A program made the translations under genes and the position numbers. A stretch of DNA of 5,314 nt from Pseudomonadota bacterium (GTDB lineage Bacteria > Pseudomonadota > Alphaproteobacteria > Sphingomonadales > Sphingomonadaceae), in the NCBI GenBank assembly GCA_023424275.1, contig JAFAED010000225.1:1-5314 (forward strand). Direction: 5' to 3'. Shown piece after piece: positions 1-5,311 of this stretch. Numbering within the stretch: position 1 is the first letter of the stretch; each line of letters starts with the position of its first letter. The notes under the pieces were generated by a model that was given only the letters and a program-made list of their open reading frames with translations, was not told where the DNA came from and ran no database searches.

Positions 1-522
1 GTTATGGGGACCTATCGCAAAAGCCACATCCCCGACGGCCCCGGCTATGAAGAGAAATATTATTTCCGCCCGGGCAACACCGGCTTCAAGGTCTGGGACG
101 TTTTCGGGACGCGCATCGGCGTCGGCGTCTGCTGGGACCAATGGTATCCCGAATGCGCGCGCGCGATGGCGCTGATGGGCGCCGAACTGCTGTTCTACCC
201 CACCGCGATCGGTAGCGAGCCCTATGACGCCGACCTCGACACCAGCCGGATGTGGCGCCGCGCGATGCACGGCCATGCGGTGTCGAACTGCATGCCGGTG
301 ATCGCCGCGAACCGCATCGGTGCCGAGGGCGACGCCAATTTCTATGGGCACAGCTTCATCACCGACGAATGGGGCGACATGACCCAGGCGTTCGGCGCGA
401 CCGAAACCGGCGTGCTAATCGAGACGATCGACCTCGACCGCGCGGCGAAGCACCGTGCCGGCATGGGATTCTTTCGCGACCGCCGCCCGCAGCTTTACGG
501 GCGGCTGGTCGAGGACATCTGA
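1..522 (+). CDS. aguB: N-carbamoylputrescine amidase, C-terminal part (5' end outside window)
   Basis: Nitrilase-superfamily amidase that hydrolyses N-carbamoylputrescine to putrescine, CO2 and ammonia, the last step of the agmatine route to polyamines; cytosolic. The frame is open from base 1 and ends in TGA at 520-522, leaving 173 residues. The catalytic Lys lies in YRKSHIPDGPGY (AAA at 19-21) and the nucleophilic Cys in GVCWDQWYPE (TGC at 130-132). The catalytic Glu lies upstream, outside the window. The segments RKSHIPDGPGYEEKYYF, LLFYPTAIGSEP and FYGHSFI, and the ending FFRDRRPQLYGRL, are typical of AguB rather than of general nitrilases. Family members run to about 280-300 residues, so roughly 110-120 are missing. 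The internal ATG at 4 is not a real start, because it would remove essential fold and the catalytic Glu. The next gene begins 19 bases downstream on the same strand, suggesting an operon. Confidence 0.93.
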   Translation, partial: VMGTYRKSHIPDGPGYEEKYYFRPGNTGFKVWDVFGTRIGVGVCWDQWYPECARAMALMGAELLFYPTAIGSEPYDADLDTSRMWRRAMHGHAVSNCMPVIAANRIGAEGDANFYGHSFITDEWGDMTQAFGATETGVLIETIDLDRAAKHRAGMGFFRDRRPQLYGRLVEDI

Positions 523-541
523 CAGGAATATTGGGCAAATC

Positions 542-1186
542 ATGGAACTACCCGACGACATCTTCACCGAGCCCGAGGATGTCGATCCCGACACGCTCGC
601 CAATCTCGGTCCGCTCGCACGGCTCGCAGGAATTTGGGAGGGCGAGCGCGGGGTCGATGTGAACCCGAAGGCCGACGGCCCCGAAACGCGCAAATATTAC
701 GAGCGGATCGAAATGCAGCCGATCGACCCTCAGGCGAACGGCCCGCAGCTATTCTATGGCCTGCGTTATCATCAGCATGTCAACACGCGCGAGGAAGACA
801 TCAGCTTCCACGATCAGGTCGGTTACTGGCTCTATGAAGCGTCGACCGGCCTGATCCTGCAGACGCTGGCGATCCCGCGGGGACAGATTGCGATCGCGTC
901 GGGCCATGCCGACCCCGATGCGAAGCGGCTTGTTGTCAAGGCGGAGCGCGGGCAAACCGAATATGGCATTTGCTCGACGAGCTTCCTCGACCTAGCCTTT
1001 CGCACCGACGCTTATCAGCTGACGATCGATTTCCACGATGACGGATCGTGGAGCTATGTCTCCGACACGACATTGATGGTCAAGGGACGCGACGAACCCT
1101 TCCTGCATCGCGACCGCAACCGGCTGGTGAAGATCGCCGAACCCGACCTCAATCCCTGGGCGAAAATCGTCCGCGGAGCAGCCTGA
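542..1186 (+). CDS. Heme-binding beta-barrel (nitrobindin/THAP4-like) protein
   Basis: A 214-residue cytosolic protein that I place in the nitrobindin/FABP-like heme-binding beta-barrel family. Visible marks are the N-terminal LARLAGIWEGERG (residues 26-37), matching the family's L-G-x-W-x-G-x-G opening strand; FHDQVGYWLYE (89-99), matching the family's E/Q-x-GYW strand; and a C-terminal FLHRDRNRLVKI, where His189 sits where nitrobindins carry the proximal heme ligand. Characterised relatives bind ferric heme and react with NO or peroxynitrite; the role here is inferred. No signal peptide or membrane segment is seen. The start at 542 is preferred over the in-frame ATG at 455, which lies deep inside aguB. 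It is preceded by AGGA at 524-527 and GGG at 533-535, so the ribosome site is weak and translation may be coupled to aguB. The stop lies 3 bases from the convergent PilZ gene. Confidence 0.8.
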   Translation: MELPDDIFTEPEDVDPDTLANLGPLARLAGIWEGERGVDVNPKADGPETRKYYERIEMQPIDPQANGPQLFYGLRYHQHVNTREEDISFHDQVGYWLYEASTGLILQTLAIPRGQIAIASGHADPDAKRLVVKAERGQTEYGICSTSFLDLAFRTDAYQLTIDFHDDGSWSYVSDTTLMVKGRDEPFLHRDRNRLVKIAEPDLNPWAKIVRGAA

Positions 1187-1189
1187 GCG

Positions 1190-1810
1190 TCAGTTTTCGA
1201 AGCGGTGAATGCTTTCAAGGTCGGCGCGGTCGAGCGGCTGCGTCAACCACAGGCCGCCGCGTCCGGCACGCGACCATCGCACAATCGCGCGTCGCTTGAC
1301 GCCACCCGCCAGCACAAGGTCGAACTCCTTGCCGACCTCCATATGGCCGTCGTGGATAAAGCCCGCGCCATTTTGCGACATGTCGACCAGTTCGATCTGG
1401 CTCGTTCCCTCGTCGGTCACCGCCTGCGCCTGCGTATGCACCGGCAGGCGCGGCTGGCGATAGCCGGTCGCGCGCTGTTCCGCCGCCAATTGTTTCAGGA
1501 CATCGGCGACATCAACTTCCTTGTCGAATTCGACGCCGCATCGGCCGGCTTCGGACCAGACGACCTCGCCCTGGATCACGACCGTATCGGACAAGGCGAT
1601 TTCGAGTTTTTCGCCAACGCTGATCGGAACATCGGCCGCCAGCATCATGCCGCGGTCCGAGATGTTGCGGACACGCCAGAGGCCAGCGTCGCCGTTGCGC
1701 ACGACCTTCGCGATGCGCCACACCGTGCGGTATCGATCGCCCCCGCGGCGATCGCCGCCAGCGGCGACTTCCTGCTCCTCTGCCGGATCGGAGAAGCGAC
1801 GTTGGTTCAT
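1190..1810 (-). CDS. Tandem PilZ-domain protein (putative cyclic-di-GMP effector)
   Basis: A 206-residue soluble protein with two PilZ-like domains and no catalytic or membrane segment. Domain 1 (about 23-105) has the RxxxR ligand motif as R28-TVW-R32 and the [D/N]xSxxG motif as N49-ISDR-G54, followed by a strand ending CGVEF (91-95). Domain 2 (about 118-195) has D143-MSQN-G148, but the matching RxxxR position reads R121-LPV-H125, so the second arginine is replaced by His. PilZ domains bind cyclic-di-GMP and act on motility, adhesion or polysaccharide machinery; the target here is unknown. The first 20 or so residues are polar and probably disordered. The start is supported by AAGG (1819-1822 on the complementary strand) 8 bases before ATG. 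The gene stands alone, converging on the nitrobindin-like gene, with a long AT-rich leader region upstream. A role as a PilZ protein is well supported; actual ligand binding is inferred. Confidence 0.88.
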   Translation of the reverse strand: MNQRRFSDPAEEQEVAAGGDRRGGDRYRTVWRIAKVVRNGDAGLWRVRNISDRGMMLAADVPISVGEKLEIALSDTVVIQGEVVWSEAGRCGVEFDKEVDVADVLKQLAAEQRATGYRQPRLPVHTQAQAVTDEGTSQIELVDMSQNGAGFIHDGHMEVGKEFDLVLAGGVKRRAIVRWSRAGRGGLWLTQPLDRADLESIHRFEN

Positions 1811-1892
1811 GTCATATACCTTATCGAAGCAGCGTCAGATCGAAACAGTAAGTCCCTATCAATACTGCAAAATGCTCGAAACACGCGGATCG

Positions 1893-1921
1893 CAGATACT
1901 AGAATTCTTGTTATTATTCAA
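1893..1921 (-). promoter_or_regulatory. Possible sigma70-type promoter for the PilZ gene
   Basis: On the minus strand TTGAAT (1916-1921) is followed, after exactly 17 bases, by TATCTG (1893-1898). The match is four of six to TTGACA and three of six to TATAAT, inside the most AT-rich part of the intergenic region. Transcription would begin near 1886 and give a leader of about 75 bases before the PilZ start at 1810. This is a pattern match only; alphaproteobacterial promoters are poorly predicted by consensus, and other pairs in this AT-rich stretch could serve. Confidence 0.3.
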
Positions 1922-1965
1922 TCATATTGCGGATCATAGTTAATTCATCCTCAATGCAATGGCCC

Positions 1966-1979
1966 GCTCCGCGCGGAGC
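1966..1979. repeat. Perfect 14-bp palindrome GCTCCGCGCGGAGC
   Basis: The two 7-base halves are exact reverse complements with no spacer. It lies at the boundary between the AT-rich stretch and the more GC-rich part next to the tRNA. No T-run follows on either strand, so it is not a classical terminator. It could be a protein-binding dyad, or chance in GC-rich DNA. Confidence 0.4.
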
Positions 1980-2049
1980 AATCCCGCCCGCCACCCATGG
2001 ATAATTTCGTATTTTGCATAATTTACGGTGCCGCGGCGCCCGTATTAAG

Positions 2050-2071
2050 TGCCAATCTGGAAAGATTGTCA
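2050..2071. other. Hairpin with GGAA loop downstream of tRNA-Leu
   Basis: On the plus strand CAATCT (2053-2058) pairs perfectly with AGATTG (2063-2068) around the loop GGAA, a GNRA-type tetraloop. Beyond a C/T mismatch the stem continues for two more pairs (2050-2051 with 2070-2071). No T-run follows. On the minus strand the loop would read TTCC. It may belong to an untranslated RNA or be fortuitous; it lies about 105 bases downstream of the tRNA 3' end. Confidence 0.35.
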
Positions 2072-2176
2072 TGGCGCAGCGCGCGGCCCGCGAAGCCCGA
2101 ACGCCTGGAAAGCGCGCCTGGACGGCACTATCGCCGGTCGGTGAATAGAGTCCGCCGGGACGGTCAAGATTTGGAT

Positions 2177-2261
2177 TGGTGCCCCTGGCCGGACTCGAAC
2201 CAGCACTCCTTGCGGAACCGCATTTTGAGTGCGGCGCGTCTACCAATTTCACCACAGGGGC
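2177..2261 (-). tRNA. tRNA-Leu, anticodon CAA
   Basis: An 85-base class II tRNA read on the minus strand with the CCA end encoded (2177-2179). The acceptor stem GCCCCTG pairs fully with CAGGGGC, followed by discriminator A. The D arm has a GTG/CGC stem and the loop AAATTGGTAGA typical of leucine tRNAs. The anticodon stem CCGCA/TGCGG closes the loop CTCAAAA, giving anticodon CAA (TTG on the plus strand at 2225-2227), which reads UUG. The long variable arm folds as TCC-GCAA-GGA. The T arm is GCTGG-TTCGAGT-CCGGC. The gene lies 55 bases beyond the aldehyde dehydrogenase stop on the same strand. I see no clear promoter in the gap, which is mostly filled by a strong hairpin. Confidence 0.97.
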
Positions 2262-2275
2262 CTGTGCGCTTGCAT

Positions 2276-2307
2276 GCGCGGCGCTTCCCTAGGGCGAAGC
2301 GCCGCGC
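2276..2307 (-). terminator. Strong hairpin after the aldehyde dehydrogenase gene, probable terminator without U-tract
   Basis: GCGCGGCGCTTC (2276-2287) and GAAGCGCCGCGC (2296-2307) are exact reverse complements, a 12-bp stem with an 8-base loop. It begins 10 bases after the ALDH stop codon and ends 14 bases before the tRNA 5' end. On the minus strand no T-run follows, so as a terminator for ALDH it would be atypical; on the plus strand only TTT follows (2308-2310). It may instead stabilise the ALDH mRNA 3' end or mark a processing point between ALDH mRNA and tRNA. Confidence 0.5.
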
Positions 2308-2316
2308 TTTGCCAAG

Positions 2317-3771
2317 CTATTTCTTGAGCTCTTTCGCAAGCGTTTTTGCCGTGGCCTTGCCGTAGGGCGGCTTGAACCCCGCAAGCCCCGCGACGTCGAG
2401 CTTCGGCTGGCGATAGACGGCGCGCGCGTGGCTGAAGGTGCGGAAGCCGTCGACCCCGTGATAATTGCCCATGCCCGACGGCCCGACCCCGCCGAACGGC
2501 AGATCCTCCATCGCATTGTGGAACAGCACGTCGTTGACCGTGACGCCGCCCGAGATCGTCCGCGTCAGCACCCGGTCCTCCTCGCTCTTGTCCTGCCCGA
2601 AATAATAAAGGCCGAGCGGACGGTCGTTGGCGTTCACATAGTCGATCGCATCGTCGATATTCTTGTAGGTCTTCACCGGCAGGATCGGACCGAAGATTTC
2701 CTCCTGCATCACCTTCATGTCGTCGGTCGGGTTACGCACGATATGGAGCGGCATCTTGTGGCCGTTCGAGCTCGCGAAATCCTCGCCGCCCGGATTGACC
2801 TCGATCACCTCGGCGCCCTTTTCGCGGGCGTCGGCAAGGTAGGACTGGAGGCGGTCGTAATTGCGCGTGTTGACGACCGAGGTGTAATCGTCGTTCGCGA
2901 GCAGCGTCGGATAGAGCGCAGTCGCGCCCTTCGTGACGCTGTCGATCACCGCGCCCTCCTGATCCTCGGCGACGAGCAGATAGTCGGGCGCAAGGCAAAT
3001 CTGCCCCGCGTTCATCATCTTTCCGAGCGCGACGCGCTGGCCGACGAGATCCTTGTTCGCGCTGCGCCCGATGAAGGTCGGCGACTTGCCGCCGAGTTCG
3101 AGCGTCACCGGCACCAGATTGTCCGCCGCGGCGCGCATGATGTGGCGGCCGACGCTGGTCGCGCCGGTGAAGATCATATGGTCGAAGGCGAGTTTCGAGA
3201 AAGCCACGCCGACCTCGGAATCGCCGGTGAACACCGCCATTTCGCTTTCGTCGAAATAGTCGGGAACCAGCCGCGCCATCAGCGCCGAGACATGTTCGGT
3301 AAATTCGCTGGGCTTGATCATCGCGCGGTTACCCGCGGCGAGGATGCCCGCCATCGGCACGAAGACCATGCCGACCGGAAAATTCCACGGGCTCACCACC
3401 CCGACGACGCCCTTCGGCTGATACACGACCTCGGCCTTTGCGCCGAGCAGCCCAAGCGGAAAGGTCGGCTTGCGCTTCTCGCCCTTCGACCAGGCCGCCA
3501 TATGCTTCTTCGCATGCTTGAGCGCACTCACCGACGGCATGATATCGGTCATCAGCGTCTGTTCGCGGCTGCGGTGACCGAAATCCTCGCTCACCGCCTT
3601 GGCGAAATCTTCCGCATTGTCGACGAGCAGCGCGATCGCGCGATCGATGCGGTCGGTGCGCACCGTCAGCGTTTCGGGCATCGCGGCGGTAAAGCTGGCC
3701 TTCTGCGCCGCCAGAACCTCGTGCATGCGCGCCGTTTCGCCGGCAATATCCTGCTTGATCGCGGTAGCCAT
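2317..3771 (-). CDS. calB: NAD(P)+-dependent aldehyde dehydrogenase, coniferyl-aldehyde-dehydrogenase type
   Basis: A 484-residue cytosolic aldehyde dehydrogenase oxidising an aldehyde to its acid with NAD(P)+. The family's key residues are all present: N130 in SPWNFP, K153 in KPSE, the cofactor loop FTGATSVG (201-208), general base E225 in LELGGKSP, catalytic Cys259 in NAGQICLAPDY, EEIFGP (357-362) and LPFGGVGPSGMG (424-435). The GQICLAPDY form, the length and the absence of N- or C-terminal extensions fit the coniferyl aldehyde dehydrogenase (CalB) branch, near class 3 ALDHs. Many such genes do not act on coniferyl aldehyde, so the substrate is open. The start at 3771 is chosen because AGGGGAGA (3778-3785, complementary strand) lies 6 bases before it and MATAIKQDI begins a normal N-terminus. 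An upstream in-frame ATG at 3942 would add 57 unlikely residues and overlap the thiolase start. It is divergent from the thiolase gene and ends 10 bases before a hairpin. Confidence 0.9.
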   Translation of the reverse strand: MATAIKQDIAGETARMHEVLAAQKASFTAAMPETLTVRTDRIDRAIALLVDNAEDFAKAVSEDFGHRSREQTLMTDIMPSVSALKHAKKHMAAWSKGEKRKPTFPLGLLGAKAEVVYQPKGVVGVVSPWNFPVGMVFVPMAGILAAGNRAMIKPSEFTEHVSALMARLVPDYFDESEMAVFTGDSEVGVAFSKLAFDHMIFTGATSVGRHIMRAAADNLVPVTLELGGKSPTFIGRSANKDLVGQRVALGKMMNAGQICLAPDYLLVAEDQEGAVIDSVTKGATALYPTLLANDDYTSVVNTRNYDRLQSYLADAREKGAEVIEVNPGGEDFASSNGHKMPLHIVRNPTDDMKVMQEEIFGPILPVKTYKNIDDAIDYVNANDRPLGLYYFGQDKSEEDRVLTRTISGGVTVNDVLFHNAMEDLPFGGVGPSGMGNYHGVDGFRTFSHARAVYRQPKLDVAGLAGFKPPYGKATAKTLAKELKK

Positions 3772-3931
3772 GACCCGTCTCCCCTGATGTTTTGCAGCGG
3801 CCGTTTTTTCACGCCGCGCGGCGGGTTGCAAGTTGAAACCGGCTACCCATCTCCACCCTGCCTCTTTCGCAGTTGCAGCAAAGGCGCTAAGCGACCCGCC
3901 GACGTATCTTTCCCCTACGGAGTCTCTCGAT
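3772..3931. promoter_or_regulatory. Divergent promoter region between aldehyde dehydrogenase and thiolase
   Basis: 160 bases that must carry the start signals for both genes. Visible elements are a perfect 12-bp palindrome CGCCGCGCGGCG (3812-3823), three TTGCA cores (3792, 3826 and 3873; the first and third extend to TTGCAGC, the second is TTGCAA), and an imperfect inverted repeat, GGCGGGTTGC (3820-3829) with GCGACCCGCC (3891-3900), 9 of 10 positions matching. I could not pick convincing -35/-10 pairs for either direction. Whether a shared regulator binds here is inference. Confidence 0.45.
3778..3785 (-). promoter_or_regulatory. Ribosome binding site fixing the aldehyde dehydrogenase start
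   Basis: AGGGGAGA on the minus strand, 6 bases before the ATG at 3771. It contains GGAG and is the strongest Shine-Dalgarno match near either candidate start, so it decides against the longer form beginning at 3942. Confidence 0.75.
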
Positions 3932-5119
3932 ATGACCGCCACCGATCCCGTCGTTTTCCTTTCCTACGCGCGCACCCCGATGGGCAGCATGCAAGGCAGC
4001 CTGTCGGACGCGAGCGCGACCGACCTCGGCGCGACCGCGGTCAAGGCGGCGGTCGAGCGCGCGGGCGTTTCGGGCGACGATATCGAGCGCATCTATATGG
4101 GCTGCGTGCTTCCCGCCGGGCTCGGCCAGGCGCCGGCGCGTCAGGCCGCGATCAAGGCCGGCTTGCCCAAGTCGGTGCAGGCGACGACCGTCAACAAGGT
4201 GTGCGGTTCGGGCATGCAGACCGTGATCATGGGCGCCGAAGCGCTCGCCGCGGGCAGCGTCGACCTGATCGTCGCGGGCGGCATGGAATCGATGACCAAC
4301 GCACCGTACCTGCTCAAGAAGCATCGTTCGGGCGCGCGCATCGGCCACGACACCGCCTATGACCATATGTTCCTCGACGGTCTGGAAGATGCCTATGAAG
4401 CCGGCCGGGCGATGGGCACCTTTGCGCAGGATACTGCCGACGCCTATCAACTGAGCCGTCAGGCGCAGGACGATTATTCGATCGAATCGCTGAGCCGCGC
4501 CAAGGCCGCGATCGCCGCCGGCGCCTTCGCCAGCGAAATCGCCCCCGTCACCATCGCGGGCCGCAAGGGCGATGTCGTTGTCGATACCGACGAAGCTCCC
4601 GGCAAGGGCATGCCCGACAAGATCCCGACGCTGAAGCCCGCCTTCGCCAAGGACGGCACGATCACCGCGGCGACCAGCTCGTCGATCTCGGACGGTGCCG
4701 CCGCCGTCGTGCTGACCCGCCAGTCGGTCGCCGACGCCAAGGGTGCAAAGCCCGTCGCCCGCCTCGTCGCGCACGCCGCGCACGCGCAGGAGCCCAAGGA
4801 TTTCACCGTCGCTCCGGTCGGCGCGATCAACAAGCTGCTCGCCAAGACCGGCTGGGCGATCGGCGACGTCGACCTGTTCGAAGTCAACGAAGCCTTCGCC
4901 TGCGTCGCGATGTTCGCGATGCACGACCTCGGCATCCCGCATGAAAAGATCAACGTCCATGGCGGCGCCACCGCGCTCGGCCACCCGATCGGCGCCAGCG
5001 GCACGCGCATCATCACGACGCTGATCGCGGCGCTCCAGCGCCACGGCAAGACGCGCGGCATCGCCAGCCTCTGCATCGGCGGCGGCGAAGCGACGGCGGT
5101 CGCGGTCGAACTGGTCTGA
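3932..5119 (+). CDS. Thiolase, acetyl-CoA C-acetyltransferase type
   Basis: A complete 395-residue thiolase, cytosolic, expected to condense two acetyl-CoA to acetoacetyl-CoA or cleave 3-ketoacyl-CoA in the reverse direction. Active-site elements are all present: acyl-accepting Cys91 in NKVCGSGM, NEAF (319-322), His351 in ALGHPIGASG and Cys381 in CIGGGEA. The body motif AGGMESMTNAPYLL (115-128) and the helix beginning SRQAQDDYSIESL are standard for the family. In the CoA-facing loop the usual GNAS/ANAS reads ATSS (247-250), replacing Asn with Thr. The start at 3932 follows GGAG (3919-3922) by 9 bases; the frame stays open back to an ATG at 3833, but that would add 33 unlikely residues. The gene is monocistronic, with its own terminator 23 bases after the stop. 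Short-chain (phaA/atoB-like) use is likely from length and sequence style, but chain-length preference cannot be read from the sequence. Confidence 0.92.
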   Translation: MTATDPVVFLSYARTPMGSMQGSLSDASATDLGATAVKAAVERAGVSGDDIERIYMGCVLPAGLGQAPARQAAIKAGLPKSVQATTVNKVCGSGMQTVIMGAEALAAGSVDLIVAGGMESMTNAPYLLKKHRSGARIGHDTAYDHMFLDGLEDAYEAGRAMGTFAQDTADAYQLSRQAQDDYSIESLSRAKAAIAAGAFASEIAPVTIAGRKGDVVVDTDEAPGKGMPDKIPTLKPAFAKDGTITAATSSSISDGAAAVVLTRQSVADAKGAKPVARLVAHAAHAQEPKDFTVAPVGAINKLLAKTGWAIGDVDLFEVNEAFACVAMFAMHDLGIPHEKINVHGGATALGHPIGASGTRIITTLIAALQRHGKTRGIASLCIGGGEATAVAVELV

Positions 5120-5142
5120 ACCGCCAATCTTCGAAAAGTTCC

Positions 5143-5171
5143 ACGGCGCCGTCGCAAGACGGCGCCGTTTT
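5143..5171 (+). terminator. Rho-independent terminator of the thiolase gene
   Basis: ACGGCGCCGTC (5143-5153) and GACGGCGCCGT (5158-5168) form a perfect 11-bp GC-rich stem closed by a GCAA (GNRA) tetraloop, followed by T residues through 5171. It starts 23 bases after the thiolase stop, the expected place. The T-tract is short, but the stem is very stable. A short A-run at 5134-5137 offers little for termination on the other strand. Confidence 0.88.
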
Positions 5172-5190
5172 ATCGTCCGCGCGCGACAAA

Positions 5191-5219
5191 TTGCGACACT
5201 AATGTCCTGAAAATAAACG
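5191..5219 (+). promoter_or_regulatory. Possible promoter and dyad upstream of the gene at the right edge
   Basis: TTGCGA (5191-5196), a 17-base spacer, then TAAACG (5214-5219): a weak sigma70-like pair just after the thiolase terminator. A perfect dyad GACA-CTAA-TGTC (5195-5206) overlaps the -35/spacer, where an operator would sit. The leader to the ATG at 5312 would be about 85 bases. Pattern match only. Confidence 0.25.
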
Positions 5220-5226
5220 GCGCATT

Positions 5227-5245
5227 CCGGTTCCGTTCAAACCGG
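5227..5245 (+). other. Small hairpin in the leader of the right-edge gene
   Basis: CCGGTT (5227-5232) pairs exactly with AACCGG (5240-5245) around a 7-base loop. It lies about 67 bases before the downstream ATG. No T-run follows it, so it is not a terminator. It could be part of a structured leader or simply chance. Confidence 0.3.
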
Positions 5246-5298
5246 CTCCCCTAATCCATCCTTGTCATCGGGCAGATCCCCTCCCCCTGACCGATTGA

Positions 5299-5303
5299 AA
5301 GGA
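5299..5303 (+). promoter_or_regulatory. Ribosome binding site for the gene at the right edge
   Basis: AAGGA, 8 bases before the ATG at 5312. Another ATG at 5304-5306 lies directly against this site, too close for normal initiation, so 5312 is the better start. Confidence 0.65.
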
Positions 5304-5311
5304 ATGGCACA

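Larger units (their letters stand above)
1811..2176. other. Gene-free stretch between the PilZ gene and tRNA-Leu
   Basis: 366 bases with no believable gene. The part next to the PilZ gene (1811-1960) has 57 G/C in 150 bases, far below the GC-rich coding sequence around it, and should contain the PilZ-gene promoter. It includes an 8-base direct repeat TCGAAACA at 1840-1847 and 1876-1883, and an inverted pair CAGTA/TACTG (1846-1850, 1863-1867). Beyond it lie a 14-bp palindrome (1966-1979), a hairpin (2050-2071), a short repeat CGCCTGGA (2102-2109 and 2115-2122), and a weak 4-bp stem GTCC/GGAC (2150-2161) that is the only stem seen shortly downstream of the tRNA. No U-tract terminator for the tRNA transcript is apparent. 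The open frames here are either readings across the tRNA or lack a ribosome site. Confidence 0.7.

Noticed and set aside
455..541. N-terminal extension of the nitrobindin-like protein from an ATG at 455
   Set aside because: It would lie inside the aguB coding region in another frame, and the extra 29 residues look like an out-of-frame reading; the family normally begins shortly before the GxWxG strand.
1205..1939. 244-residue plus-strand frame opposite the PilZ gene
   Set aside because: The minus strand encodes two recognisable PilZ motif sets with a ribosome site; this plus-strand frame has no recognisable features and runs through the AT-rich intergenic region.
1914..2072. 52-residue minus-strand frame starting MTIFPDWHLI, and the 7-residue frame MIRNMIE (1914-1937) inside its end
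   Set aside because: The longer has no ribosome site. The shorter has a GAGGA 10 bases upstream, but is too short to support without conservation and overlaps the putative PilZ promoter.
1914..2255. 113-residue minus-strand frame beginning MVKLVDAPHSKCGSARSAG
   Set aside because: Its first part is a translation of tRNA-Leu itself, a familiar false protein.
2177..2261. tRNA-Leu as an occupied integration site
   Set aside because: I saw no second copy of the tRNA 3' end, no integrase and no mobile genes in the window, so there is no direct evidence of an integrated element.
1997..2365. 122-residue plus-strand frame containing CPWPDSNQHSLRNRIL
   Set aside because: It is a reading of the antisense of tRNA-Leu, another familiar false call.
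3772..3942. N-terminal extension of the aldehyde dehydrogenase from an ATG at 3942
   Set aside because: A strong ribosome site sits 6 bases before 3771, and the extension would overlap the thiolase start and its leader.
2428..4362. 644-residue open frame on the plus strand opposite the aldehyde dehydrogenase
   Set aside because: It is antisense to a gene with all ALDH motifs, its translation is low-complexity (rich in R, H, D, V, A) with no family resemblance, and it runs into the thiolase in another frame. Long antisense frames are usual in GC-rich coding DNA.
3887..5044. 385-residue open frame on the minus strand opposite the thiolase
   Set aside because: Composition-driven antisense shadow of a clear thiolase gene; no recognisable motif and no ribosome site noted.
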